Positions 38,295 to 52,130 of a stretch of DNA of 64,000 nt are shown here, in pieces. The position numbers and the translations under genes are program-made. The first letter of the stretch is position 1. Every line of letters starts with the position of its first letter. The notes under the pieces were generated by a model, which saw nothing but the letters and a program-made list of their open reading frames with translations, was not told where the DNA came from and made no database searches. The stretch comes from Thuidium tamariscinum (lineage: Eukaryota; Streptophyta; Bryopsida; Hypnales; Thuidiaceae). The DNA lies in the NCBI GenBank assembly GCA_947034885.2, contig OX344750.2, positions 5,766,001 through 5,830,000 on the forward strand, read 5' to 3'.

Positions 38295-41200
38295 ATGGCC
38301 AATGCGGAGGTGTTCGACTCCTTCTTCCGGCGAGCGGATCTGGACAAGGATGGGCGCATCAGCGGGCAGGAGGCGGTGGGGTTCTTCCAGGGCGCGGGAC
38401 TTCCTCAGATGACGCTCGCCAAGGTCCGTCCCTTCCTTTCTCCCTTGCTCCGAGAATCCGTGTCGGATCGGCAGTTTCCTCGCGGATCTCCCTTGCAGGG
38501 TCCGCGCACGATTGGTGTGCTTGTGGTTGAGATGTCGCATGGCTTCTTCCCGACACGAGGGAGGTGGTCGTGGATCGGTTTAGGGTGTCGGAGACCGGTG
38601 AAGCGCAATTATTTGTTTTTAGGTCAGAGAGGTGGTCTGGGTTCCGACGAGTTTCAAATTGCGTGACACTGGCCAGAACCCTCCGGATTGCGGGCTCCCG
38701 CATGATGTGTTGATGCGAGACACCAGCTCGGCCTCAAACGAATTCTTCGACACAAAGCTGTGGACATTTCAGCGGGGGCGGTTCAGGACTGGATTGCCGA
38801 GCCGAGGCTCGAATCGTCGCCGTGAGGAAGGATTTGACGCGCACTCTTTGGACTACAAAATCAGATTGCTTGTGCAAACGTAGACAGAACTGGCTTCGCG
38901 GGGCCCTTCCGTGGCGTCGGTTGAGCCTTTGCGATGGAGAGGATTGAGAGCCCTCCGGACATGGGCCAGTGCATGGACAGCTCTCCGGCAGTGCAGTCGG
39001 CATCGAGGAGCAATCTGGCGGAGGGGCGGATATTTTCGCGACTCGGGGGGGCCTCCAAGGTAGCTTTACAATCAGCAGGTGCACATTGCAGGCAAGAGGG
39101 TTTTTTCAAGATCGGGCATTCACCTTGTGGAACCGTGCTTGTGTGCTTGTTCGCATCATCGACGATACCGGTTTTGCAATATCTTTAAGAGCACTGAGGG
39201 TCCGAGGAACCCGATCTGTGTTAGGAGTTTGCGTGGTGTTGTTCATTTAGAGTTTCCCGGAGGGACAGGTTGAGGCATTTGTTCACTCTCGTGAAATTCG
39301 ACGCTTCCTTGGTACATTTTTCCGTGGACAGTAATCAGAGTGAGGCAGGGAGAGCCCTGGAAACCAGGTGTTAGATGTCCGGATCGAACGTTTGGTAGGT
39401 GCTTACTACGATGGCTCTTCCTTCTGGCGAGGGTCCAGGCTTCACTGAAGAAGTTGACGTCTCCCTCTGGACTGGACGTGGCCCTTTCGGCATTTCCTGG
39501 ATTGGTTCTGTAGCTCTTCCTGAAGAGCAGCGAACGTGAGTCCCACATTGGGATTGATGGAGGGTTGGATGGACCCATTGCAGTAAGCGCACGGCACTAG
39601 TGCCACATGGTCACGTGGTCGTGGTCGAGGTCGGGTTGTGATGTCGTGGCTTGTGTGTGGAACGTGTTTGCGGGACTGAGGTGTTTGTGGGGTGCTTCAG
39701 ATATGGCAATTTGCCGATCAGGGACGGACCGGTTTCTTGTCGCGAGTGGAGTTCTACAACGCGTTGAAGCTGGTGACGGTGGCCCAAACCGGGAGGGAGA
39801 TCACTCCCGAGCTGGTTCGGGCGGCGTTGACGGGTCCCGCCGCGGCCCAGATCCCTCCCCCTCGAATCAACAGTCCTGCGGGGCAAGCCAGCGGAGGCAA
39901 TGGAGCATCTGCAGCGGCAGCGAGTTCGCAGGGGCCTGTTCCGGTGCAAAGTGCGGGTCCTCCACCGGCTCAGGGCGTGGCCGGCGTGCAGGGTAGCAAC
40001 GGTGGTGCTAGCGCCAGGCCAGCGGGCGTGCAGGGCAACGGTTCAGCCGGTCCCCAGGGGGCGCCTGATGGGGCTCCCGCGAAGCAGTTCTCCCCGCAGA
40101 CGAACAGTGCGCCCAGTGCCCCGATCGCCCAAGGCGGACACGGAGGTCCCGCGAAGCAGCTGGCTCCGCAGACGAACAGTCTGTCGGCGGGCGGTTCGGG
40201 AGTTCCGCAGCTGACGTCCCAGACGAGCAGCCTGTCGCGGTACCCTCCGTCCGCGGGTCAGGTGCAGGTGGCTCCCACGGGATTCTCCCAGCAGGGTTGG
40301 GCCAGGCCTCCTGCCGCAGGCGGCCAACCCGTGCGACCGTCGCTGGGGAGTTTATTTACCACGAACTCGTCCTGGCCGGCGAAGGAGTCGAATCCTCCTC
40401 CTAGGACAAGCCAAGAACGTGGATCCAGCGGCGGGTCGACGGGCCCCAGCCCCGTGATGACGACCCCGAGCTCGGGTCAATCCAGGCCCGTGACGCCCGC
40501 TTCTGCGGCGTCGATGGCGAGCAATGCGAATGCGGGATCCTTGACGGCGACGACAGGCCAGGGACCGGCGACGAATGAGAGGCCTGCGGAAGCAGGGTTC
40601 AATGGCGGGGTGGACCTGTTCAGCGGCGGTTTCAAGGCCAGTGCTACGAGTGGTGCGGTGAGCAGTGCGGCGGGATCCGTTTCGGGCGTGGACGTTTTCT
40701 CGGGGAGCCAAGCTCCGAAGGCTGCCGCTTCCGGGCCACCTCCGGGCCAGTCCAAGCCGGGTGCTCCTGTCGCTGCTGCTGCTGCCGCCGGGGTGAAGCA
40801 GCTGGACGAATCCTTATTCAGCGGTCCTGCAGTTCCGTTCATGCAAACTCCGGCGCAAGCGGGTGGGAGAGGTCCTGATGGCGGTGCCATCCCTCCGGGT
40901 CGGGGTCCCTCTGGCAGTGGTTCGATGAGTCTGGGGCCCGGATCCGGGGCGAGGTCGCAGGGCGGTCCCGTGATGGGGGCGTCGTGGCCCCAAATGTCCG
41001 GAAACGACGTGGAGAGGTACAGCCGAGTGTTCACGAAGGTGGACACGGACAAGGACGGGAAGATCACGGGGGAGCAAGCCCGAGAGCTTTTCCTGAGTTG
41101 GCAACTTCCGCGAGGTAGTGTGGATGGCCATGTTGCGAGTGTTTTGGGCGTGGGGGGCATGTTGGTGCATTCGGACATGGTTGGCTGATGTGTTTCGGTG

Positions 41201-44200
41201 GGCAATGGGTTATGTGGTTGTTTCAGGTGTTTTGAAGCAAGTTTGGGATCTTTCGGACGAAGACCACGACAGCATGTTGTCTCTGCGCGAGTTTTGCACC
41301 GCACTGTACTTCATGGAACGGTTCAGGGAAGGGCGGGCTCTCCCATCCACAGCGCCTCCTGGCATCCACCCGGACCACTTGCAAGGGGCTTCGGGATCGG
41401 CGGTTCAGGGTCCGGGTGGGCAGAGTCCTTCCGTTTGGCGACACATACCAGGTGTTGTAATCTGCGAAGCCTTCCTTGGTGGTGGCGTGCCTTGGCGTCG
41501 GGATTCAGGAGCTTGTGTGAAGGATCGTGGTTGTCTGACATTGTGGTTTGCGGTGGCGAGCAGGTGGTCCGCAGGCGGCGGTTGGTGGTCCGGTGACGGG
41601 GCCTGTTGCGGTGGCCGCAGCACCCCAGTTTCAGCCGCTGCAGATGCCCGAAAGGGCCGTCCCTGCACCGGGCGAGACCGGTCCCGGTGTGGCGGTGGAG
41701 GATGGTTACAAGTCGAAAGTCCCTGCGTTGGAGGATAATTTGGTGGATCAGCTTAGCCGCGACGAGCAAGAGATGCTGAAGACGAAGCATAAAGCTGCGG
41801 AAGAAGCGGACAAGAAGGTAGTGAGGGATGGGGTGGGGGTCGTGGGGTTCGTAGAGCGTGCGAGGGGTTTGGGCTGGGAATTTGGTGTGATGTATGCTGT
41901 GCGGTTGTCGGAGTTCACATTAGTGTTCGCACGGTTTCTGAAGGATGAACGGTCGGCTTTGTGTTGGACGTTTGAGAATGTCTAGGATTTGTGTCGTACT
42001 GGACGCGCGTTGACGTGCAGTGGGATGTCGACGTTCGTAAGTGGGCGAGTGCTGGGGAATGAGGGCTAGGGTTGGAGTTGTCCTGACTGTGTGTGTGCTC
42101 TGCTTGGGACTGGACGATGTGAATCCTGCATGTAGATTGGTGTGGTGGTGCAGTGGATGGTGTTTGGTTACGTTTCGTGCGGCAGCGTTGTGACGGTGGA
42201 TTTGATCTGAACACGTTTTGCACTTGTTTTGTATTGTGGGGCCAGGTGTACGAGCTGGACAAGGAAATTAAGGATTACAAGGAGAAGATCGAGTTGTACC
42301 GAGCCAAGTTGCAAGAAATCGTGAGTAATTGTTGGTGAATTCGCTCGTTTAGTGATTCGATGATCTCTTGAATGGCTTGCTGGTGCACGTGGTGAATCGT
42401 TTAGTCAAGACAGGTTGGGTGTGGTTGTGGGTTTGATGGTAAGGCGTCCTCGACCTCGGACGGTTTTGTGGTGTTGGGGACTGATGTTGCGGAATGGGTC
42501 CGTGGTGGCAGATTTTGTTCAAGAGTCGGTGCGACAATCAGCTCGACGAGGTGAAGGAGAGGGTGGCTTCGGAAAGGAGGGAGGTTGGTGCACTGAGCGC
42601 TCCGTGTCTTTGAGATGCTTTGTGGTGGTGAGTGTCGCAGTGCATTGCACGTGCCGAGAGGGGTTGGACACTTATTTGGCGATGTGGTTTGTGTCTCAGA
42701 TGGACACTTTGGGCAAGAAGTACGACCAGCGTTTCAAGGCAGCGGGTGAAGTGAGTTCACGGTTGCAGGCTGAGGAGGCAGCGTTCCGGGATATCCAGGT
42801 TTGCTACCAGTTCGTATATGCGTTCGTATGTTCGAACTTGTTTTTTTGCTGGATTTGAGTTGAGTTTATTCTCGAGAGGTGTAGGACGGTTGCGCTGTCG
42901 GTGAAACGTTTTTCTTTGTTAGCCGGGTTGCTTCAGAGTAGAGTATGTATAATGAGCCAAACGGTGGATTGGATGAATGCGGATTGTTTCGTGATCTTCT
43001 TTGGTAGTGAGGTGTGGGTGACGGTGGAGTGTGTGGTTGAGAATAAGTCCGTGAAGCTGACGATGGACGTCATGTCCAGGGATTGAGAATTTTGGAGGGT
43101 ATTGACGTGCTGTCCGTTTGTGTTCCAGGAGAAGAAAATGGAGTTGTACACGGCGATCGCGAAGCTTGACAAGGGCTGTGATGGCAACGAATCCCTTGAG
43201 GTAGGTTTGGCTTGACGAGATGTTTTCCTCTTCGTTGTGAGTTCTGGCTGCCGATCCGGGTCCGCAGACGCGATCCGCCGGATGGACCTTGTCTTAGGAA
43301 CGTTTGGACGTGACGGGTTATGCACAGAAGAAGTGGGCTTCTCAGCACGGAGAAGGAAGTGTGGTTCGAGTCCAGGACTGTAGGACATGGTTTCCAATTC
43401 GGAGTCCGTCGTTGTGACCCCTTCTCCTCGTGGGAATTTCAGAATCGTGCCAATCATCTTTCAGCCACCCTGGACGACTTGAAGAAGACTCTGTACGAGC
43501 GGGGCAGGGCTCTTGGGGTCAAGCCAAAGTCTGCAGTTCCCATCGAGGTGTCCACTGGTACGTTTTGTCGGCGAGCGTCTTTTTCCGCGGGTGTGGCGCA
43601 GATGCAGTTTTCACGACTATCACCTGTCGTTGTCCTTCAGATTGTAGTGGCCACGGATTGTTGTCGAGCTGTGTTGAGGTGTACGAGTGAGTAGATTGTG
43701 GGTTTTCCGCAGCGACATCTGGCTTTCATAACAACGAGAGTGGTTTTGGCGGTTTGTGTTGCCAGGTTTCGAAGGTGTTCCCAACAACGCCATGGAATGG
43801 GTGGAAGACTGGGATAGGTTCGATGACGAAGGTTCGTGGACTTGGGACTCCTTAGAGGGTTTTAGAGGGTTTCGGGCACTCAGTGGCGCGTTGTTGTTGT
43901 TGTGGCTGTGAGTGGAGTCCTGTGGCGCGTTGAGGTTTCGATGAAGCTCGTGGTGACAGGTTGAGGCGTTGTGAAGCCGCAATTGGCATGGCGAAGAGGC
44001 TGATTTGCGGTGTTCGCGAAGCTTTTTTATGGCGATGTCCGTCACTGACGAGTCGTGGATTTGGCCGGGTGCAGGATTCACAAACGTCCGCGACATCATG
44101 GACGATTTGGGAGACGACGTTCCGACTTCGACCAAATCAGGATACTCTGCCCCTTGGGGCAACGGCGAGAGCCTGTTCGATGATGGCTTCGACTTCTCAT

Positions 44201-46118
44201 CGGATCCGACTCTTCCGGGCGATCCTTTCCGAACGGAGCAGGATGATGATTCCGACAAAGCTGGTACGGGCCTGGGATCCGCGGGAGGAAGCGCGGACAT
44301 GAAGAGAACCTTCGAGGATAGTGGCGACCCCGACACGTCTACGTCCGATTCTCGGCACAAAGACTATGCCTTCAACGCAAGTCTTCCCAGTGGGAGGTGA
44401 GTGGGAGGATGGGATGCTTTGACAGCAATGGTGTGATGTTCGCTGTGGTTCGCAGAGATGGGCACGATGGCCTGCGACTAAGCATGAGAGTGATGCAGGT
44501 TCTCGGGTGGATTCGACTCGGAAGCTGACAGTGGTGTGGACGCGTTCCGCGGCGAAGCTACTTTCGATTCTGTGAACGAAAGGTCCGGTCCTCGCGTTTC
44601 CTTCTCCGTTGATTTCGTCTCGTCTCTGATCCGTCCGGGTTGGCCCGCTTTGTATGCAGCACGAGTAGGCGGGAATGGGGAAGCACGTATCTTGACGATG
44701 TGGGAGTTGTGCGATTGTGGCATTTTGAGTCCCATGATGCGTGGTGTGTAGAGTTTCACGATTTTGTGACGGTGTTTATTGCAGCTTTGGGCAAGGACGG
44801 AGTACCTTCGATTCAAGGGATCCGTTCGGTGACAGCACATCAGCGTGGGGCTTTCACGACGAAGATTCGAACGCAGATTTCCGTGCTTCTTGGGGGCAGG
44901 CTGGGAGCGGCGGCTTGAGCACTCAGGTACGATATTTTTGCTGCGTCCTTTCCGCTGTCGTTGATGGAGACGGTTGCAGCAGCTTCAGCAGTCTTTGACA
45001 TGCGTGAATATTGTAGTTGGCTCGTCTTTTTGTTATCCTGTCAGACTGCTGGTGTAAGCAGTTTATTTGGGAAGATCATTCCGACTTGAGAGTCCCGTGC
45101 GTTTGAAATGATTTTGTATGCTGTGCGAAGGTGTTTTAGCCGGCGCGTGTGTCTCTGGTTATGAAAGTGTGACGTCTTGATTGCAGACGTCAATGGAACT
45201 GTCTAGCGTGCGAGGGCAAACGCGGTTCGGAAGAGAACGAGGCTCTGTTGCGGACTCTCTGGACATGGATGCGCTGAGAGTGTCCAGCCCCAGGGGAGCG
45301 CTGTTCGACGGATCGATTCGGATATCCAGTCCGGGAGGGTTCGACAGCTCCATCAGGGAGTCGAGCCCGGGAACCAGAGGATTCGGCGGGCTGGGTAGCC
45401 CCGGGTGGACCTTCGACCGGAATGGAAACGGTCACGACGATTACAAGAACGCGTTCGGGGCGTTCGACTCGCCCAAGTCGAACGCGTTTGGATCCCCCAG
45501 GAATGCGTTTGGTTCTCCCAGGCACTCCTTTGGCTCTCCCAAGAACGCTTTCGGGTCTCCGCGAGATTCCAAGACTTCGTCGTTTTTCGGGAACTCGAGT
45601 TTTGACGCGACCCCGTCCCTGTTCGGCGGCAGTCCAGGCGCTTCGAAGAGAGACGACCCATACCGAGATGGGGGCAGCTTCTTGCGGTTCGATTCGTTCG
45701 GTCCAGGAAGCTCTGCAACGCCGGCCAGAGGCCTAGGTTTGGCTTCTCCCAGAAATCTCTGTCGGTCTTTGAGGGATGCATTCAGTTGGAATCTGTACTA
45801 GGGAGCTGGAATGTTTGTCCGACTTCAAGGGAAGGTGGTATACCGGTTTTGCTGTGCGATCGAAGTCCATTTCGTGAACGTGCCCTCTTGTTTTGTTTTG
45901 ACTCAGGTGGGAGCGGGGAGCTCAACGGACTCGGTCACAACGGAGAGAAGTCGTTGCAAAGATTCGACTCGTCGAACAGCATGAAGCCGGACAGGGACCG
46001 CAGGCGTGGGTTCGGTTCGGATGACGATTCGGACCCTTTCGGCCCATTCGGCAGCTCAGGACCGTTCGGTGCAGGAGCTCAAACAGCGAAGCAGAGCAAC
46101 GTGTGGAGTGCATTTTAG
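38295..46118 (+). CDS. EH1/Pan1-type endocytic protein, TPLATE complex subunit
   Basis: Fifteen exons: 38295-38423, 39701-41114, 41227-41451, 41564-41817, 42246-42320, 42512-42583, 42700-42798, 43129-43200, 43443-43557, 43766-43831, 44075-44396, 44499-44582, 44785-44926, 45187-45736, 45907-46118. All introns are GT-AG and the frame closes at 1,276 aa. EH domain 1 spans about residues 1-95 with a calcium-type loop (D15-LDKDGRISGQ-E26). A Gly/Pro/Ser/Gln-rich linker follows to about 470. EH domain 2 is at about 475-575 with loop DTDKDGKITGEQ at 491-502. A coiled coil lies in exons 4-9, then WVEDWDRFDDEGF like the plant AtEH1/Pan1 family. The acidic, disordered tail holds DPF motifs and four tandem FGSP units near 1120-1150. 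The family binds NPF cargo adaptors and membrane, and recruits actin and autophagy factors at plasma-membrane endocytic sites. Promoter, exon 1 and part of intron 1 are duplicated in the left arm. Confidence 0.9.
38424..39700 (+). other. EH1 intron 1, containing the end of the visible inverted repeat
   Basis: 1,277 bp, much longer than the other introns (roughly 80-430 bp). The visible palindrome boundary (39323) falls inside it only because the window begins there, so it is not necessarily the true breakpoint. A long first intron in a widely expressed plant gene can hold enhancing elements, but none is identified here. Confidence 0.8.
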
Positions 46119-47522
46119 AGCGCGTCAGTCCTGGTGCGATGCCTCGCATCAGAGGACGTGCTATCTCCAGACTCTGGATATAATGGGGTCGCAGGGCCCT
46201 CGATGAGTTAGGTTGTGTATTGGTGCAGATCTATCTATTTTTTGAGCTTGCGAAGAGCGATTGGGTCAGTTTGTAGGATTTTTGTGATTACCTGGACCGC
46301 TATTCCCCTCCCCGCGTTGGTGCCTCTCCAGATGCGCATACATTTTGAGCCATGTAACAGTAGGGTAAATGTAGAGCCGACCCTCCATAGAGGTGGCCTG
46401 ATGATTCTGATTTGTACTAGCACTTGCAGTAATAATGGCGGATTTTTGTGAGGAGTTGAAGCCTTCCATTCCACCTGGCTGGGAGTTCTTTATCCACTTT
46501 GCTTCTGTGCTCTTCCTTGTGCGTCGGCGTCTGTTACTCTGGAGGGACTCACCACATCCTGTCGAAGTGATTTGGCATCTCCATGTTTCTATGAGTGCAT
46601 CACTTTATCTGGTCGAACTACTGTGACCTCAACATCTTTGACCGCTGGAGAGACTGTCACAAGGCAGTCTTATTATGTTCGTGAAAGGTCCTTCAATTTG
46701 AGACTCGCCAATGCTAGTGCGGCAGGTGTGCAGCACATTCCACACTGTCTGAACAGGCTGGTCTACATTTGAGAGGTTCACTGTTTCATATTCTACACGT
46801 GTTCAATCTAAAATTCAGCGATTAGTGAAGTAGGAATTCAAGGCTACTTTGTGCTTCGATCTGATGAGCACTCTCAGCGTTGAACTCTGGGAAAACGTGT
46901 CTCATGGCCAGGGTAGCCAAAAGCGACGAGACTCATGAATGACGCACATAGGCAACTGGTATGCACTTGGCTAGGCCCGGAGACCATCTCTACAGGGTCT
47001 GTAACGGTGCTTGCAACCACGACACAATGTATTCAACCATACACGGAACTGACTGAACCAGTAACTGAAAGAAAGAATTCCAAACTCCTCACAGTTTAGA
47101 AAGAAGAAATCATGCCCCAACAGTGGTTGACTTGGGCCTCTTTCCTTTCAGGGCAAGCACAAAAATGTTATGCAATTCGATGTAGTAGACTTCCGAAACC
47201 ATGCTCAGTGGTACCCAGAAGCTCGGTACAAAAAACTTAGTGCTCTTCGCTATTCGAAAGTTAGTTGCAGACAGGGACCAGCCCGAAGAAACAGGAATGC
47301 ACGACACAATTTCTCGTGCTCCTGTGAAGCAGAAGTGACAAAAAACACCAAAATCATACCAGCTGCCACACGTACGTGGCACTCCATCAAATCCCAGCGG
47401 TCGCTAAATTGTCACGCACTCCAGTAAATTGGAGTTCAGTTTGCACGAAAATTCACAGCCCGCCTACAATCCTTCCAAGAACGGAGGACTGAGACTTCGA
47501 AACGTGCAACGGATAAAAACAC
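46119..47522. other. Intergenic region between convergent EH1 and RPL11 3' ends
   Basis: Moderate GC, no credible frame, no tRNA. It should contain both 3' UTRs. EH1 (+) and RPL11 (-) are transcribed toward each other here. Confidence 0.6.
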
Positions 47523-49261
<1,739 letters not shown>

Positions 49262-49512
49262 TGCGTTCAGGAAACAGGAGACGAGCCTAAGCCGAGCGAA
49301 AGGATGGCAGAGGAGACGGCTTCGTCTCCTTCACTGGCTTTCCACATTTGGATGAATTATCAATCAATTGGATGAATACCAATCCACATTTCAATCATTC
49401 ATCCAAATTGGAAAGCCAGTGAAGGAGACGAACCCTAAACTGTCATCGCCCTTTCTTTCGGCTTCGGCTCGTTTTCTGCTCGGCAGCGACCCCGGCACCC
49501 TCCGACTCCGCT
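49262..49512. promoter_or_regulatory. Bidirectional promoter between RPL11 and RPL19
   Basis: 251 bp separate the two start codons. An inverted repeat with 36-37 bp arms (49321-49357 and 49397-49432, one-base offset) occupies its middle. The right arm runs directly into AACCCTAAAC at about 49431-49440, a telo-box element common in plant ribosomal protein promoters. The inner 39 bp contains further GGATGAAT-like copies. Confidence 0.8.
49321..49432. repeat. Inverted repeat in the RPL11/RPL19 promoter
   Basis: Both arms read TTCGTCTCCTTCACTGGC then TTTCCA and ATTTGGATGAAT, with one extra base in the left arm. It is either a symmetrical pair of promoter modules or a small foldback insertion. 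I see no clear target-site duplication. Confidence 0.93.
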
Positions 49513-50418
49513 ATGGTGTCCCTCAAGCTGCAGAAGCGCTTGGCCGCCAGCGTCCTGAAGTGCGGCGAGCGCAAGGTATGGCTTGACCCCAATGAGGTCA
49601 ATGAAATTTCCATGGCCAACAGCAGGCAGAATATCCGCAAGCTCGTCAAGGACGGTTTCGTTATCCGGAAGCCTCAGAAGATCCACTCGCGGGCCCGTGC
49701 ACGTCGTGCTCTGGAGGCCAAACGCAAGGGTCGTCACTCCGGTTACGGAAAGCGCCGGGGGACCAGGGAGGCCAGGCTTCCCACCAAGGTACCACCACCG
49801 GCTTGAGCTCTGGATTTGGGGTTTAGGATTTCGTGACTGTGTGTGGCGAACCGATTGTAACCCATTAGGAGAGCTGGGTGTTGAGGCGAAGAGTTTAACT
49901 CTGTTTTTAGGTTAATTTTGGTTTGAAATTTTCTCGTTAGCTTGATTGTGTCTTCTTTGATGGTTATTATCTCGTTGGATTGTAGTGTTTCTGAATTGAT
50001 CTCGTAGTAACTGCAGGGAGTTTCCCAGATCACGCCTTGGATTAATGAATCAGTGGTTGTGTAGGTGTTGTGGTTGCGGCGCATGCGGGTGTTGAGACGT
50101 CTCTTGCGCAAGTACCGTGATGCCAAGAAAATCGACAAGCACATGTACCACGACATGTACATGAAGGTCAAGGGTAACGTCTTCAAGAACAAGCGTGTTT
50201 TGATGGAGAGCATTCACAAGTCCAAGGCTGAGAAGGCCCGTGAAAAGACTCTGTCTGACCAGTTCGAGGCCAGGCGTGCTAAGAACAAGGCTACGCGGGA
50301 GCGCAAGATTGCCAGGAGAGAGGAACGTCAGGCTCAGGGTATTCCTGAGCCTGCTGCTCCCGCTCCGGCCGCTGAGGCTCCAGTGAGTGTTGCTCCAGTG
50401 AAGAAGTCGAAGAAGTAG
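49513..50418 (+). CDS. RPL19: 60S ribosomal protein L19 (eL19)
   Basis: Two exons, 49513-49788 and 50065-50418, with a 276-bp GT-AG intron; 209 aa. The protein starts [20 protein letters not shown] and has [40 protein letters not shown], then [40 protein letters not shown] and [20 protein letters not shown]. The basic, Ala/Pro-rich tail ends in KKSKK. It is full length and closely like plant eL19, a large-subunit protein that forms an intersubunit bridge with the 40S subunit. The start is fixed by family homology. The 5' leader is short, about 80 bp from the promoter inverted repeat. Likely co-regulated with RPL11. Confidence 0.97.
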
Positions 50419-51513
50419 ATTGTGATCGATTTTTTTGTAATGCAAATTCTCTTTGTTCTGAATCAACATGGAAGGAGGTTGCTTTGCCTCAATATTCGTC
50501 ACCTGTGAGCTCTGTAATGGTTACTGTCGAAGTGCTTTTGCTCTGCAGGCTCCTTAGGTTTAGTATTTGGTGTGTTGGATGGTGTGTTGGAATGGTTTGT
50601 CTACCACCCGCTTTACAACTGTGGTGCTATGGTTTCAATATGGAGTGTATTGTCTGCATTTCTTGAAACAATATTTTTTGATACAGAGAACTGAGAATTT
50701 AGATTCCCAATTATTTGCAAGTGAAGGGCATAGCAGGGAACCATTCCTCATGTTCTGACCAGCTCAAGACATATAACTTTTCATTGTGGACCTTAGGGGA
50801 CTGTAATTCTCATCCTCTTGGAAGTTAATGTAGCTTTGGAACTGAGTACCGTTTTAGCTTTTGTTGTTACTGCATCAAGAGGAGGAAGGGGAGGACACCT
50901 TTCATCAACAGAAAAGCCTGCCGAAATTTGAGTAGCTACCTTACTCTAAAGCGAAACAGTCTTACAAGGACACATTGGATGTTGTTGAAGGCTTGTATGG
51001 CTATTTGATATATACTGAGGTGATTTCTTGGACTATTTGGTAGTGCCGACGTTTTGGAGTTAGTGAATTGAATGTTGCTGGTGTTTAAAAGTTGATTTGT
51101 TTCCAATGAATTCGCCAGTAAAAGAAGGTCGACGTCTGTTTGATTTCCGAGGAGTGATTATGTATGTACCTCGTAGAGAGTGAGGTGATTTGTGGGACAT
51201 TTTGATCAATTTGGTACTGACATCAAGGAAGGTGACATTTGTTTGTATTGAGTGTTGTTGCCAATATTCAATAGTTTGTGGGATTGGATTTAATTTGCAG
51301 TGATTATTGAGAGACCTGTTCCTTATTTTGTTTTGTGATTGTTAATGCTTGAGGTTTTTAGTCTCACTTGATTCTGAAGCTAGACTCTCTGCATGGATCG
51401 TTGCATGGAGTTTTTTCTGCTGTAGGTCGCTCGTCCTAATCCTGGTGATTGAACAAGTGTTGGCTAAATAATTGTTTGTGACTTGTTTGGAGGGTTGGAT
51501 GCCCTTTGACTAT
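50419..51513. other. RPL19 3' flank and intergenic DNA
   Basis: RPL19 3' UTR followed by mixed-composition DNA with no credible gene or terminal repeat. Confidence 0.55.
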
Positions 51514-52130
51514 CAACCCTTAAATGCCCAAGGCACCAAAATATGTTGTTTGCAAAACTTTGAAGCTAAATAAAACTTAACCCCAAGTTGCTATTTTTGG
51601 TAGTTTGTATCTTTTTGAAGTCTATTTTAAGCATTAAAACCCCAATCTTGAAAATGATTGACTATGATTTTTCTATTGAGATTGCAATCTTGACTTTTTC
51701 TAGTGTTGAGGGCTCTTGGAAATGAGCCTCAAATGCATTAGATTTTGGACATCAAAATTCTTTAAAACAAATTGTAGAGTAGATTTTGAAGAGCTATAAA
51801 TTGATTAAGGTCATGGATATTAGGCCCTGTCACCTCATATTTTTTTAGTCACCAACTTTTTAGATTTGACTTATGAAAAAAAGATTGAAAGACTTCACAT
51901 TACTTTTGCAATTTTAACACCTTTATGATTAAACATTTTTATCTTTCAATCTGTAAGTGATATTGTCGTGTGTGTTTTTTTCCTAAATGATTTTTACTAT
52001 GTCTAGTTTGAATTTGTACAGTTGCATTTCTAAAAAAAATTGATAAAACTCATCATGAAGTTGACATTTTATTCACTTTAGACCAAAGTCCTTCAAGCAT
52101 AAAAAAAGGCCTTGGGCATTTAGGGGTTAA
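51514..52130. mobile_element. Small element with AACCCCTAAATGCCC-type terminal repeats
   Basis: The left end reads AACCCTTAAATGCCCAAGGC and the right end is its inverse (GCCTTGGGCATTTAGGGGTT). About 617 bp, AT-rich, no frame. Related TTTAGGGG-type ends also occur within R1 tracts (for example near 6500), so it may be an R1 relative. Confidence 0.55.

Larger units (their letters stand above)
24232..39323. repeat. Right arm of giant inverted repeat (outer part)
   Basis: Reverse complement of 1-15092 with the same length. It carries mirrored copies of every element in the left arm: composite TIR element, two hairpins, R1 tract, pogo-like remnant, and EH1 promoter with exon 1. Beyond 39323 the sequence continues into EH1 intron 1 and exon 2; the matching left-arm sequence lies outside the window. 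Confidence 0.97.

Noticed and set aside
1-39323. The palindrome as a pure single-molecule read-foldback artefact
   Set aside because: A foldback of one molecule would not give an arm-specific 3.78 kb insertion with target duplication, a 2.7% diverged inner segment and a unique 3.9 kb spacer. A haplotype misjoin is not excluded.
43365-43400. GGTTCGAGTCC in EH1 intron 8, like a tRNA T loop
   Set aside because: No acceptor or anticodon stem could be found around it.
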